Assembly: GCF_001494595.1 (NCBI RefSeq)
Contig: NZ_LN929908.1
Coordinates: forward strand, 1,463,716-1,527,715
Reading direction: 5' to 3'
Source: Mycobacterium sp. M26
GTDB lineage: Bacteria; Actinomycetota; Actinomycetes; Mycobacteriales; Mycobacteriaceae
Length of the DNA stretch: 64,000 nt
A program made the position numbers and the translations under genes. Shown here in pieces: positions 39,377-47,556 of the stretch; within the stretch, counting starts at the first letter, position 1; each line of letters begins with the position of its first letter. The notes beneath the pieces are model-generated. The model had not been told where the DNA came from and searched no databases. It saw nothing but the letters and a program-made list of their open reading frames with translations.

Positions 39377-39399
39377 TCGGCGACCGTAGAATTTCCGCT

Positions 39400-40143
39400 G
39401 TGCCGACACCGGAGAGCCGGTCGCCGCTGCGTTCCATCGGGCGACCCCGCAATGACACCGAGTCGGTGAGCGCGGCGTCCCCGCGGGACGGCATCATCAA
39501 CGCCGCGACCCGGCTGTTCTCCGAAAAGGGTTACGCGCAAACCACGATGAGCGATATCGCCAGGGCCGCGGGTTTACAGCAGTCCTCGCTGTACTACTGG
39601 TTTCGCAACAAGGAACAGCTGCTGGGCGAGACGCTACTGGTGAACCGGGCGCCGCTGACGTTCATCTCCGAAGTGGGTGCCGGTTCGGGCTCGCCGGCGG
39701 TGAAGCTCTACCGGTTGCTGCGATTCGACACCCTGCAACTGGCGTTGTCGCCGATCGACTTCAACGAGATCCAGCGCATCGCCCACAACCAGCGCGCCGA
39801 ATTCCACCAGTTCTGGACGGATTACGAGCGGCTGAGGAACTGGGTGGCCGATCTGATCGCCGCCGGTATTGCCGAGGGCAAGTTCATCGAGTGCGATCAG
39901 CAAGAGACCGCAGGCCTGCTGCTGAACTTCGACGAGGGAGCCCAGAAGCGCACCCGGCTGCACACCGACGAAGGCGACCGGGTGGCCGAGGCGATCAGAG
40001 TCGCCGAACAGGTTGCGGTCATCGCCGTGCGCGGTCTGCTCAAGCGCCCGAGCGAGATCGCGCGGATCAGCGGTCAGGCCGCACAGTTCGACGATGCCGC
40101 GATGATCATTCCCGGCCGGCCGACACCCAGGACAGGTCGGTGA
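39400..40143 (+). CDS. TetR-family transcriptional regulator
   Basis: 247 residues from GTG 39400, placed by a TAGAAT -10 box (39387-39392) seven bases upstream, so it has its own leaderless promoter although it follows the creatininase gene by 23 bp. The N-terminal helix-turn-helix reads GIINAATRLFSEKGYAQTT then DIARAAGLQQSSLYYWFRNKE. The ligand domain is unlike that of common efflux regulators. It is the likely controller of the glnT/creatininase genes. The C-terminus overlaps the convergent aldo/keto reductase by 38 bp. Confidence 0.87.
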   Translation: MPTPESRSPLRSIGRPRNDTESVSAASPRDGIINAATRLFSEKGYAQTTMSDIARAAGLQQSSLYYWFRNKEQLLGETLLVNRAPLTFISEVGAGSGSPAVKLYRLLRFDTLQLALSPIDFNEIQRIAHNQRAEFHQFWTDYERLRNWVADLIAAGIAEGKFIECDQQETAGLLLNFDEGAQKRTRLHTDEGDRVAEAIRVAEQVAVIAVRGLLKRPSEIARISGQAAQFDDAAMIIPGRPTPRTGR

Positions 40144-41110
40144 ACCGGTCGCCCGTCACGGCCGCGGCGGCCGCGTCGAGTGCGGCCACCTGCTCGGCGG
40201 TGAGCTGAATCGACAGCGATGCGGCGTTCTCGTCGACCCGTGTCGCGCGGCGGGTACCCGGGATCGGGACCGAGACGATGCCCAGTCCCTGGGCGCGCTG
40301 GCGCAGCCAGGCCAGCGCCACCTGGGCCGGGGTGGCGCCGATCTCGGCACCGACAGCGCTCACCGCGTGGACGACAGCCTGATTGGCGTCCAACGCCGCA
40401 TCGGCGAAGCGCGGCATGGTGCGGCGGAAGTCCCACTCCGAGGAGAAGTCACCCGCCGAGCGCAGCGCTCCGGCCAAAAAGCCGCGACCCAAGGGGGAGT
40501 AGGGCACGAAACCGACGCCGAGTTCTACTGCCGTGGGCACGACCTGGCGTTCCACATCGCGGCTCCACAGCGACCATTCGCTCTGCACCGCGGCGATCGG
40601 ATGAACGGCCACCGCGGCGCGCAGCTCGTCGGCGGTGACCTCCGAGAGCCCGAGGTGGCGCACCTTGCCCGCGGCGACCAGGTCCGCCATCGCGCCGACG
40701 GTCTCCTCGATCGGGACCGACAGGTCCCGGCGGTGCAGGTAGTACAGGTCCACCACATCGGTGCCCAGCCGCTGCAGGCTCTCCTCGAGGCACTGCCGTA
40801 CGTACTCGGCGTCGCCACGGGCGCGCAACGCTCCGGTGGTCGGATCACCGGTGATGCCGAACTTCGTCGCCACCGTCACCTCGTCGCGGCGATCGGCGAT
40901 TAGCCGGCTGATGAGCTGTTCGTTGGCGCCCAGACCGTAGACGTTCGCGGTGTCGAGGAAGCTGACCCCGATATCGACGCAGTGCTGCAGCGTCGCCAGT
41001 GACTCGGCGTCGTCGACCGCCCCGTATACCGGGGTCAGCGCCATCCCGCCGAATCCGATCGCACTGACCTGCAAGCCATCACCCAACACCACCGTGGGAA
41101 CCACACTCAT
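40106..41110 (-). CDS. Aldo/keto reductase
   Basis: 334 residues from ATG 41110, with AGGAGGAG about 10 nt upstream. The AKR tetrad is visible: Asp and Tyr in FLDTANVYG, Lys in VATKFG, His in YYLHRRD. VPIPGTRRATRVDEN near the C-terminus binds NADPH. It looks like the AKR13/YakC-type reductases that act on aldehydes and ketones. It is a stand-alone gene; its relation to the nitrogen cluster is only positional. Confidence 0.9.
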   Translation of the reverse strand: MSVVPTVVLGDGLQVSAIGFGGMALTPVYGAVDDAESLATLQHCVDIGVSFLDTANVYGLGANEQLISRLIADRRDEVTVATKFGITGDPTTGALRARGDAEYVRQCLEESLQRLGTDVVDLYYLHRRDLSVPIEETVGAMADLVAAGKVRHLGLSEVTADELRAAVAVHPIAAVQSEWSLWSRDVERQVVPTAVELGVGFVPYSPLGRGFLAGALRSAGDFSSEWDFRRTMPRFADAALDANQAVVHAVSAVGAEIGATPAQVALAWLRQRAQGLGIVSVPIPGTRRATRVDENAASLSIQLTAEQVAALDAAAAAVTGDRFTDLSWVSAGRE

Positions 41111-41190
41111 CTGGACTCTCCTCCTGTTACCTGCCCCAACACCAACACAGCCCGTTTGCATCCGCGCCGCACCGGAACGTCTTAGCCTGG

Positions 41191-41206
41191 TGTGAGGTCG
41201 ATCACA
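41191..41206. promoter_or_regulatory. Perfect CRP-type palindrome upstream of the CBS gene
   Basis: TGTGAGGTCGATCACA equals the cAMP receptor protein consensus TGTGA-N6-TCACA. A TAGCCT -10 candidate at 41183-41188 puts the start of transcription near 41195, inside the site, which would favour repression by CRP. The ribosome site AAGGAG follows directly. Confidence 0.55.
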
Positions 41207-41217
41207 AAGGAGTGACG

Positions 41218-41652
41218 ATGCGCATCGCGGACATTTTGCGGAGCAAGGGCGCGGCGGTGGCGACTGTCACCGAGACGACCACGGTCAAAGGCCTGCTGAC
41301 CGAGCTGGCCACCCACAACATCGGCGCCATGGTGGTCGTCGGCGCCGACGGCGTACTGGGCATCGTCTCCGAACGTGACGTGGTGCGCCAGCTCCACGAG
41401 CACGGGCCTGACCTGCTCCATCGTCAGGTCGGCGACATCATGAGCAGCACGGTGGTGACCTGCACACCCGATGACCACATCGATGACCTGTCGGCGCTGA
41501 TGACCAACAACCGGGTCCGGCACGTACCGGTGCTGCACAACGGCCGGCTGGTCGGCATCGTCAGCATCGGCGACGTGGTGAAGAACCGCATGGAGGAATT
41601 GCAGGCCGAGCAGGAGCAGCTGCACGCCTACATCACCCAGGGCGCCAGCTAG
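41218..41652 (+). CDS. CBS-pair domain protein
   Basis: 144 residues from ATG 41218, with AAGGAG upstream; a GTG at 41212 is a less favourable start. Two CBS motifs (ATVTETTTVKGLLTELATHNIGAM and VTCTPDDHIDDLSALMTNNRVRHVPV) fill the protein, then a Glu-rich helical tail. CBS pairs bind adenosine nucleotides as energy sensors. This is the homologue of the M. tuberculosis stand-alone CBS protein. The CRP-type palindrome upstream suggests control by cAMP, fitting an energy-sensing role. Confidence 0.92.
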   Translation: MRIADILRSKGAAVATVTETTTVKGLLTELATHNIGAMVVVGADGVLGIVSERDVVRQLHEHGPDLLHRQVGDIMSSTVVTCTPDDHIDDLSALMTNNRVRHVPVLHNGRLVGIVSIGDVVKNRMEELQAEQEQLHAYITQGAS

Positions 41653-41659
41653 TCGCCGC

Positions 41660-42265
41660 TCAGCTCCAGGAGTACTCGGCGCGCAGCCGGGCTGCGACGA
41701 GTTCGAAGGTCGCGGCGTCGAGGATCGCGCCCTCCCGGCGGATGCCCTCTTCGGGAACGTCGAGCACCCGGTCCAGTCGCACCCAGCTGGCCCGGCCGTC
41801 GTAGTCCCAGGTGCCCGCGCCGATCCCGATCCAGTTCGGGTCCTCGGCGTGCTGGGACTGACTCGACAGCATCAGACCCAGCAGGATCTGCCGGTCCCGG
41901 CCGACGACCAGGACGGGACGGTCCTTGCCCTGCGTGGGGTCGTCCTCGTAGACCACCCAGGTCCAGACGATCTCGCCGGGATCGGCCCGGCCGTCCAGGT
42001 CAGGGGAGTAGACCACCCTGCGAGCGCGGTGCGCGGTGGGGACGCCGGTCTTGGTCACGGGGCGACCGGCCGTGATCGCGGCGGGCGATTCAGGGGCGAG
42101 AGCCGTGGCGAGTAGTACATCAAGACCAATCTTGAGGCCCTGCTGGATGGTCCGCTGCACCCCCTGCGGACCCTGCAGCTGGCGGATGAGCTTCGGGGCC
42201 TCGTTGAACACGAGATGCTCAGTGCCTATCAGAATCCGCTGCAACGTCTTCCACTGCGACGCCAT
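41660..42265 (-). CDS. PemK/MazF-like protein, conserved in mycobacteria
   Basis: 201 residues from ATG 42265; longer in-frame starts would overlap lepA. The N-terminal 60 residues are helical ([19 protein letters not shown]). The rest has a PemK/MazF-like core with [34 protein letters not shown] and [10 protein letters not shown]. MazF toxins cleave mRNA and are paired with an antitoxin; none is next to it here. The single gene is conserved beside lepA in mycobacteria, so a housekeeping role may be more likely than a toxin-antitoxin module. Nuclease activity is unproven. Confidence 0.72.
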   Translation of the reverse strand: MASQWKTLQRILIGTEHLVFNEAPKLIRQLQGPQGVQRTIQQGLKIGLDVLLATALAPESPAAITAGRPVTKTGVPTAHRARRVVYSPDLDGRADPGEIVWTWVVYEDDPTQGKDRPVLVVGRDRQILLGLMLSSQSQHAEDPNWIGIGAGTWDYDGRASWVRLDRVLDVPEEGIRREGAILDAATFELVAARLRAEYSWS

Positions 42266-42341
42266 TCTCGACAGCATAGGCGAGGAGCGCAGGGCGCGAT
42301 TGTGCTCGACGGCGCCGGTGTCGATACTCTTGAGCTGCCCA

Positions 42342-44231
42342 ATGGCCCCACGAACACCGCCCGACCAGGAGATTCCCATCAGCAGTTTCGCCGACAAGAC
42401 GTTCACCGCGCCGGCACAGATTCGGAACTTCTGCATCATCGCCCACATCGATCACGGCAAGTCGACGCTGGCCGACCGGATGCTGCAGCTCACCGGTGTC
42501 GTCGACGAGCGCTCGATGCGCGCCCAGTACCTGGACCGGATGGACATCGAGCGGGAACGCGGCATCACCATCAAGGCCCAGAACGTGCGGCTGCCCTGGA
42601 AAGTCGGGGATACCGATTACGTCCTGCACCTCATCGACACCCCCGGTCACGTCGACTTCACCTACGAGGTCTCGCGTGCCCTGGAGGCCTGCGAGGGGGC
42701 GATTCTGCTGGTCGACGCCGCCCAGGGCATCGAGGCCCAGACGCTGGCCAACCTCTACCTGGCCCTGGACCGGGACCTGACGATCATCCCGGTGCTCAAC
42801 AAGATCGACCTGCCCGCCGCGGACCCCGAGCGCTACGCCGGTGAGATCGCCCACATCATCGGCTGCGAGCCCGGTGACGTGCTGCGGGTGTCCGGCAAGA
42901 CCGGTGTGGGTGTGGCCGAGCTGCTCGACGAAGTGGTCCGCCAGGTCCCGGCCCCTACCGGCGACTCCGAGGCTCCCGCCCGAGCGATGATCTTCGACTC
43001 GGTCTACGACATCTACCGCGGTGTGGTCACCTACGTCCGCGTCGTCGACGGCAAGATCGTGCCGCGCGAGAAGATCAAGATGATGTCGACCGGCGCCACC
43101 CACGAACTCCTTGAGGTCGGCATCGTCTCCCCGGAACCCAAGCCGACCGACGGCCTCGGCGTCGGCGAGGTGGGGTACCTCATCACCGGGGTGAAGGACG
43201 TCCGCCAGTCCAAGGTCGGCGACACCGTGACCAGCGCGCGGCACGGCGCCACCGAGGCGCTGACCGGCTACCGCGAACCCAAGCCGATGGTGTACTCCGG
43301 GCTCTACCCGGTGGACGGTTCGGACTACCCGAACCTGCGCGACGCCCTGGACAAGCTGCAACTCAACGACGCCGCACTCACCTACGAACCCGAGACCTCG
43401 GTGGCCCTGGGCTTCGGGTTCCGCTGCGGCTTCCTCGGTCTGCTGCACATGGAGATCACCCGCGAGCGCCTCGAGCGCGAGTTCGACCTCGACCTGATCT
43501 CCACCTCGCCCAACGTCGTCTACCGGGTCATCCAGGACGACGGGACGGAGAAGATCGTCACCAACCCGTCGGACTGGCCGGAGGGCAAGATCCGCGAGGT
43601 CTACGAGCCGGTGGTCAAGACCACGGTGATCGCACCCAGCGAGTTCATCGGCACCATCATGGAGCTGTGCCAGTCCCGGCGCGGTGAGCTCGGCGGGATG
43701 GACTATCTGTCCCCGGAGCGTGTCGAGCTGCGCTACACGATGCCGCTGGGCGAGATCATCTTCGACTTCTTCGACGCGCTGAAGTCGCGCACCCGCGGCT
43801 ACGCCAGCCTGGATTACGAGGAGGCCGGCGAGCAGGAGGCCGCTCTGGTCAAGGTCGACATCCTGCTGCAGGGCGAGGCTGTCGACGCATTCAGCGCCAT
43901 CGTCCACAAGGACAGCGCCTCGGCCTATGGCAACAAGATGACCACCAAGCTCAAGGAGCTCATCCCGCGCCAGCAGTTCGAGGTCCCGGTCCAGGCGGCC
44001 ATCGGCTCGAGAATCATTGCCCGCGAGAACATCCGGGCCATCCGTAAGGACGTGCTGGCCAAGTGCTACGGCGGTGACATCACCCGCAAGCGCAAGCTGC
44101 TGGAGAAGCAGAAGGAAGGCAAGAAGCGGATGAAGACCATCGGGCGGGTGGACGTGCCGCAGGAGGCCTTCGTCGCCGCACTCAGTACCGATTCCAGCGG
44201 CGACAAGGCCGGCGACAAAACGCGGAAGTAG
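42342..44231 (+). CDS. lepA: Translation elongation factor 4 (back-translocating GTPase LepA)
   Basis: 629 residues from ATG 42342. GTPase domain: G1 AHIDHGKST, switch [11 protein letters not shown]3 DTPGH, G4 NKID, followed by EF-G-like domains II, III and V and the LepA-specific C-terminal domain ([38 protein letters not shown] in pieces). EF4 binds ribosomes and acts in initiation or back-translocation under ionic stress. A -10-like TACTCT lies at 42325-42330. The extended N-terminus before SSFADKTFT is short, consistent with mycobacterial orthologues. Confidence 0.96.
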   Translation: MAPRTPPDQEIPISSFADKTFTAPAQIRNFCIIAHIDHGKSTLADRMLQLTGVVDERSMRAQYLDRMDIERERGITIKAQNVRLPWKVGDTDYVLHLIDTPGHVDFTYEVSRALEACEGAILLVDAAQGIEAQTLANLYLALDRDLTIIPVLNKIDLPAADPERYAGEIAHIIGCEPGDVLRVSGKTGVGVAELLDEVVRQVPAPTGDSEAPARAMIFDSVYDIYRGVVTYVRVVDGKIVPREKIKMMSTGATHELLEVGIVSPEPKPTDGLGVGEVGYLITGVKDVRQSKVGDTVTSARHGATEALTGYREPKPMVYSGLYPVDGSDYPNLRDALDKLQLNDAALTYEPETSVALGFGFRCGFLGLLHMEITRERLEREFDLDLISTSPNVVYRVIQDDGTEKIVTNPSDWPEGKIREVYEPVVKTTVIAPSEFIGTIMELCQSRRGELGGMDYLSPERVELRYTMPLGEIIFDFFDALKSRTRGYASLDYEEAGEQEAALVKVDILLQGEAVDAFSAIVHKDSASAYGNKMTTKLKELIPRQQFEVPVQAAIGSRIIARENIRAIRKDVLAKCYGGDITRKRKLLEKQKEGKKRMKTIGRVDVPQEAFVAALSTDSSGDKAGDKTRK

Positions 44232-44285
44232 GGGCACATCACACACGACGGTCACGTCGTTCGGGGGCGATCGATCCTTGGTGCC

Positions 44286-44993
44286 GTGCTCGGCATCGCC
44301 GCACTGGCCGGCTGCTCGGCCACGGTCGGGGGCAGTGCTGTGCCTCAGTCCGCCTCGCCGCGCCAGCTCGCCGCGGTGCTGCCGAGCAGTTCCGATGTCA
44401 GCCGGATTGCCGGAAACCCATTGAGCGACAACGGTTCTGCTCCCTACCAGGGTGGTATCGACGTCCTGCCCAACGGCATTCGGGACAACGACACCGCCCG
44501 GCCCATCGACTGCCTGGGGCCGGTGTCGCCGTTCATGCGGATCGTTTACGAGAAGGGTGACGTCGTTGGCGCCGCCTGGCAGGAGTTCTCCCGGTACGGA
44601 ACGGGTCAGGCGGTCTCCAGCGTCGACGCCGGGGTGGTGCAGTTCGGCTCGCCGCAGGACGCGCAGCGGATGTTCGCCGCATTCGCGGATCGCTGGAAGG
44701 CGTGCCAGGGCACCACGGTGACGATCGCCCTGCACAACGCCGAGAACGCCGAACTGTACGAGAAGGTCACCGATGTCCGGATCGACGGAACGCGGCTCAC
44801 GTCGGTCATCGTCAACTCCGACAACCAGGGCGGTGCGCAGTTTCCCACCGAACGGGCCATCGAGGTGGCCGGGGACTGCATCGTCGATGTCGACGTCGCC
44901 GTCACCGCAGAAAGTCCCGGCCAGGCCCCGGCTGCTGAGCGGGCGGCGGGTATCGCCCGATTGATGGCCGAGAACGTCGTGCGGGCGCGCTGA
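44286..44993 (+). CDS. Sensor-domain (PknH_C-like) lipoprotein, LppR-like, start uncertain
   Basis: 235 residues from the first canonical start, GTG 44286. The lipobox LAGC then falls at residues 7-10, too early for a signal peptide. The same frame is open upstream to the lepA stop and encodes a proper basic and hydrophobic lead (VVRGRSILGAVLGIAALAGC), yet has no ATG, GTG, TTG or CTG; ATC at 44238 is the best-placed codon, after GGGG. The mature part has two disulfide-type Cys (DCLGPV, WKACQG) and resembles the extracellular PknH_C sensor domain. It sits where M. tuberculosis has lppR, next to lepA. A similar lipoprotein follows. Confidence 0.72.
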   Translation: MLGIAALAGCSATVGGSAVPQSASPRQLAAVLPSSSDVSRIAGNPLSDNGSAPYQGGIDVLPNGIRDNDTARPIDCLGPVSPFMRIVYEKGDVVGAAWQEFSRYGTGQAVSSVDAGVVQFGSPQDAQRMFAAFADRWKACQGTTVTIALHNAENAELYEKVTDVRIDGTRLTSVIVNSDNQGGAQFPTERAIEVAGDCIVDVDVAVTAESPGQAPAAERAAGIARLMAENVVRAR

Positions 44994-45048
44994 TCGGCAA
45001 GGCCCCCGAAGGTGCACAGGAAACTGCCAGCGGGGGGACAATGTCGGG

Positions 45049-45756
45049 GTGATTCGCCCCGTGCCCGCGGTGGGTGCCGCCGCGCTCCTGCTCAGCGCCC
45101 TGATCGCCGGATGTGCCTCGACCGTGGGAGGAACCGCGGTCAAGGCGCACGGCGGCGGTTCGGCCCCGGCCAATGTTGCCGACCTCAAGGAATCCGATCT
45201 GGGCCGGGTGCTGCTCAGCGTGGGTGAGATCAACGGCGTGATGGGTGCCACCGGCATTCGAGAGACCGGGTCCACCGAGGACATGAGCGACAATTCCGAC
45301 GCGGTGTCCGACCTGGACTGCCTGGGTGCGATCTACGGCGCCGAGGAGAAGGTCTACAAGGGCAGCGACTGGACCGCGCTGCGCGACGAGGTGCTCCAGG
45401 AACCCACTGGCGACAACGAGCACTGGGTGGAGCAGATCGCCGTGCTCTTCCCCTCGGCGGCCAAGGCGCAGCGCTTCCTCGAGGAGTCGCGCTCGACGTG
45501 GCAGTCGTGCGAGAACTCCTCGATCGATATCGACAACGACGAGGTGCACTCGACGTGGGATATCGGCCCCGCTGACGTCAGCGGTGACGTGCTGACCCAG
45601 GGCGCCGAGCAACAGGACGCCGGGGGATGGGGCTGTCAGCACGCGATGGCGTCGGCCGCCAACCTCATCGTCGAGGTCTGGGCGTGCAGCGACTCGATCG
45701 GCGACGAGGCCAAGACCATCGCCACCACCATGCTCCAGAACGCCGCTAAGAAGTAG
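45049..45756 (+). CDS. Sensor-domain (PknH_C-like) lipoprotein, second copy
   Basis: 235 residues from GTG 45049. Signal peptide with lipobox LIAGC; acylated Cys at residue 22. The CxSTVGGTAV start of the mature protein matches that of the preceding lipoprotein, so the two are diverged tandem paralogs. The PknH_C-type domain has four Cys (DLDCLGA, SCENSS, GWGCQHA, WACSDS) as expected for two disulfides. It is located at the outer face of the membrane and is probably a ligand-binding sensor or wall-associated protein; the ligand is unknown. Its stop overlaps the convergent efflux gene. Confidence 0.85.
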   Translation: MIRPVPAVGAAALLLSALIAGCASTVGGTAVKAHGGGSAPANVADLKESDLGRVLLSVGEINGVMGATGIRETGSTEDMSDNSDAVSDLDCLGAIYGAEEKVYKGSDWTALRDEVLQEPTGDNEHWVEQIAVLFPSAAKAQRFLEESRSTWQSCENSSIDIDNDEVHSTWDIGPADVSGDVLTQGAEQQDAGGWGCQHAMASAANLIVEVWACSDSIGDEAKTIATTMLQNAAKK

Positions 45757-46960
45757 ACCGTCCGGCCGAGTAGGCCACCAGTGCGAGTACCGACAGCGTC
45801 ACCATCACCACGGCCAAGGGCAGGGCGGTGTGCTGTCCGCCAAGACTGACCAGTGGAGAGACCGCCGCTCCCAGCCCGAACTGCAGGGCGCCCAGGCCGG
45901 CGGAACCGGAGCCGGATGCGCGCGGGACGGCGGCCAGGGCCAATGCGGTGGCGTTGCCCAGGATCAGGCCCTGGCAGGACACCGCGACGAAGATCGGGAT
46001 CGCGATGGTCCAGGCCGGCGCACCCGTGAGCACCAGGGTCAGCAGGCTCAGAGTGGCGATCAGTGTCAGGCTCAGCCCCACGCCCAGCAGGCGGCGGCTG
46101 GACACACTGGCCGTCAGGCGGGCCGACAGTGCGCTGACCGCGGTGAGGCCAAGTGCGTTGACCGCGAAGGCGATTCCGTACTGCATCGGGGTGAGCCCGA
46201 GCATCACCTGATAGACGAACGGCGACGCCGAGATATAGGCCATCATCACCGAGAACCCGAAGCCGAACGCCAGGGTGTTGGCCAGATAGGTGCGGGAACG
46301 CAACTCACGCCAAGGCGAAACACCTTCGGCGGCAGAGGTTTTCAGGGCGGCCCGGCGCTCCTTGGGGTGGGATTCGCGTACCAGTGCGGCGCTGGCGAGG
46401 AACATCGCAACCGCGATACCGCCGACCACCCACAGGATGCCGCGCCAGCCGATCTGGCCGACCAGCAGGCCACCGGCGAACGGGGCGATGACGGGTGCGA
46501 CGCCGCCGACGATCATCATCAGGCTGAAGGCCCTGGCGGCTGACTTGCCGGTGGCGAGGTCGGAGATCACGGCCCGGCCGATCACCATGCCGGCGGCGCC
46601 GGTGAAGCCCTGGGCGAAGCGGGCGGCGATGAGGACGCCGACGCTGGGGGCCATCGCGGCCACCGCGCTGGCGACCACGCACAGCAGGGTGCCCACGACC
46701 AGTGGGCCGCGGCGGCCGATGCGATCAGACAGCGGCCCGAAGGCCAGCTGCCCGAAGGTCAGCCCGAGCAGGAACGCGGTCAACGTCAACTGCACGGCCG
46801 TCGCGCTCGCCTGCAGTTCGACCGTCATCTCGGGGAATGCCGGCAGGTACAGGTCGGTGGCCACCGGGGCGACCGCCGACAGCAGCGCCAACACCAGCAG
46901 CAGCCAGGGCGAGATGGACGCGTCGCGCTCGCTGGTCCGGCCGATCACTGCGGTGGTCAT
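45746..46960 (-). CDS. Bcr/CflA-type multidrug efflux MFS transporter
   Basis: 404 residues from ATG 46960, preceded by GAGGA; an ATG at 46975 is possible. Twelve hydrophobic segments and the MFS motif A in PLSDRIGRRGPL (about residue 80) identify a drug:H+ antiporter of the Bcr/CflA group (VATDLYLPAFPEM, GRAVISDLATG). It probably exports small antibacterial compounds. The divergent MarR gene, with a palindromic operator between the two, is the likely repressor. Confidence 0.9.
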   Translation of the reverse strand: MTTAVIGRTSERDASISPWLLLVLALLSAVAPVATDLYLPAFPEMTVELQASATAVQLTLTAFLLGLTFGQLAFGPLSDRIGRRGPLVVGTLLCVVASAVAAMAPSVGVLIAARFAQGFTGAAGMVIGRAVISDLATGKSAARAFSLMMIVGGVAPVIAPFAGGLLVGQIGWRGILWVVGGIAVAMFLASAALVRESHPKERRAALKTSAAEGVSPWRELRSRTYLANTLAFGFGFSVMMAYISASPFVYQVMLGLTPMQYGIAFAVNALGLTAVSALSARLTASVSSRRLLGVGLSLTLIATLSLLTLVLTGAPAWTIAIPIFVAVSCQGLILGNATALALAAVPRASGSGSAGLGALQFGLGAAVSPLVSLGGQHTALPLAVVMVTLSVLALVAYSAGRSTS

Positions 46961-46978
46961 GACGTCCTCATTCAAGTA

Positions 46979-47008
46979 GTTATGAAGTAATAACTATTAA
47001 GTCATAAC
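46979..47008. promoter_or_regulatory. MarR operator palindrome
   Basis: A 30-bp imperfect palindrome (24 of 30 positions symmetric) with outer arms GTTATGA and TCATAAC and inner AATA/TATT, between the divergent efflux and MarR starts. It overlaps the -35 region of the leaderless MarR promoter (TACGAT at 47018-47023), so autorepression and repression of the efflux gene are expected. Confidence 0.65.
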
Positions 47009-47029
47009 CAATGCGCGTACGATTTGTCC

Positions 47030-47458
47030 ATGGACAGTGAGCTGGCCGACCTCGCCGAGGTGATCCTGGCGATCGCCCGCGAACTTCGGATGGGCATGGA
47101 CGCCGAGACGGTGCATCTGACGCCGTCGGAGGCTTTCGTGATGCGCTACATCGATAACCACCCCGGGGCCGCGCCCAGCGATGTGGCCAAGTACACCGGC
47201 TTGCAGCGCAGCAACCTCAGCACCGCGCTGCGGAGCCTCGAGCGGCGCGGATTCGTCCAGCGCCTGGCCGATCCGCACGACGCCCGCGGCGCCAACCTGT
47301 TTCCCACCGACCTGGCCGCGGCCAACCTGACACGGCTGCGCCGGCAGTGGGCGCGCCAGATGGCGACGGCCCTCGGCGACGACGCCGGCGACGTCGCGAC
47401 CGTCAAGAATCTGCTGCGCACGGTCGAGTCGGCCATGCTCACCGACCGCCTCGGGTAG
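47030..47458 (+). CDS. MarR-family transcriptional regulator
   Basis: 142 residues from ATG 47030; a TACGAT -10 box ends 6 nt before, so the TTG at 47024 is rejected. Winged helix-turn-helix with LTPSEAFVMRYIDNHPGAAPSDVAKYTGLQRSNLSTALRSLERRGF (in pieces, about 30-75) and the wing LADPHDARGANL, the DxR-type signature of MarR. It represses until a phenolic or drug ligand binds. The divergent efflux gene is the obvious target. Confidence 0.9.
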   Translation: MDSELADLAEVILAIARELRMGMDAETVHLTPSEAFVMRYIDNHPGAAPSDVAKYTGLQRSNLSTALRSLERRGFVQRLADPHDARGANLFPTDLAAANLTRLRRQWARQMATALGDDAGDVATVKNLLRTVESAMLTDRLG

Positions 47459-47556
47459 GCCCCTGCCGGGGCCGAGCCACGACAGTAACCTCCTGGCGGA
47501 ACATCACGGGTTCGACCGCCGTGGGGTTACTGTCGGCGCGGCCAGCGTCCGGCCCG

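Noticed and set aside
41660..42265. Complete toxin-antitoxin module at the PemK/MazF-like gene
   Set aside because: No small antitoxin ORF precedes or overlaps it; neighbours are the CBS gene and lepA.
42219..45293. Minus-strand open frame of 1024 codons over lepA and two lipoprotein genes
   Set aside because: The plus strand has unmistakable lepA and lipoproteins. Long antisense frames are common at this GC content.
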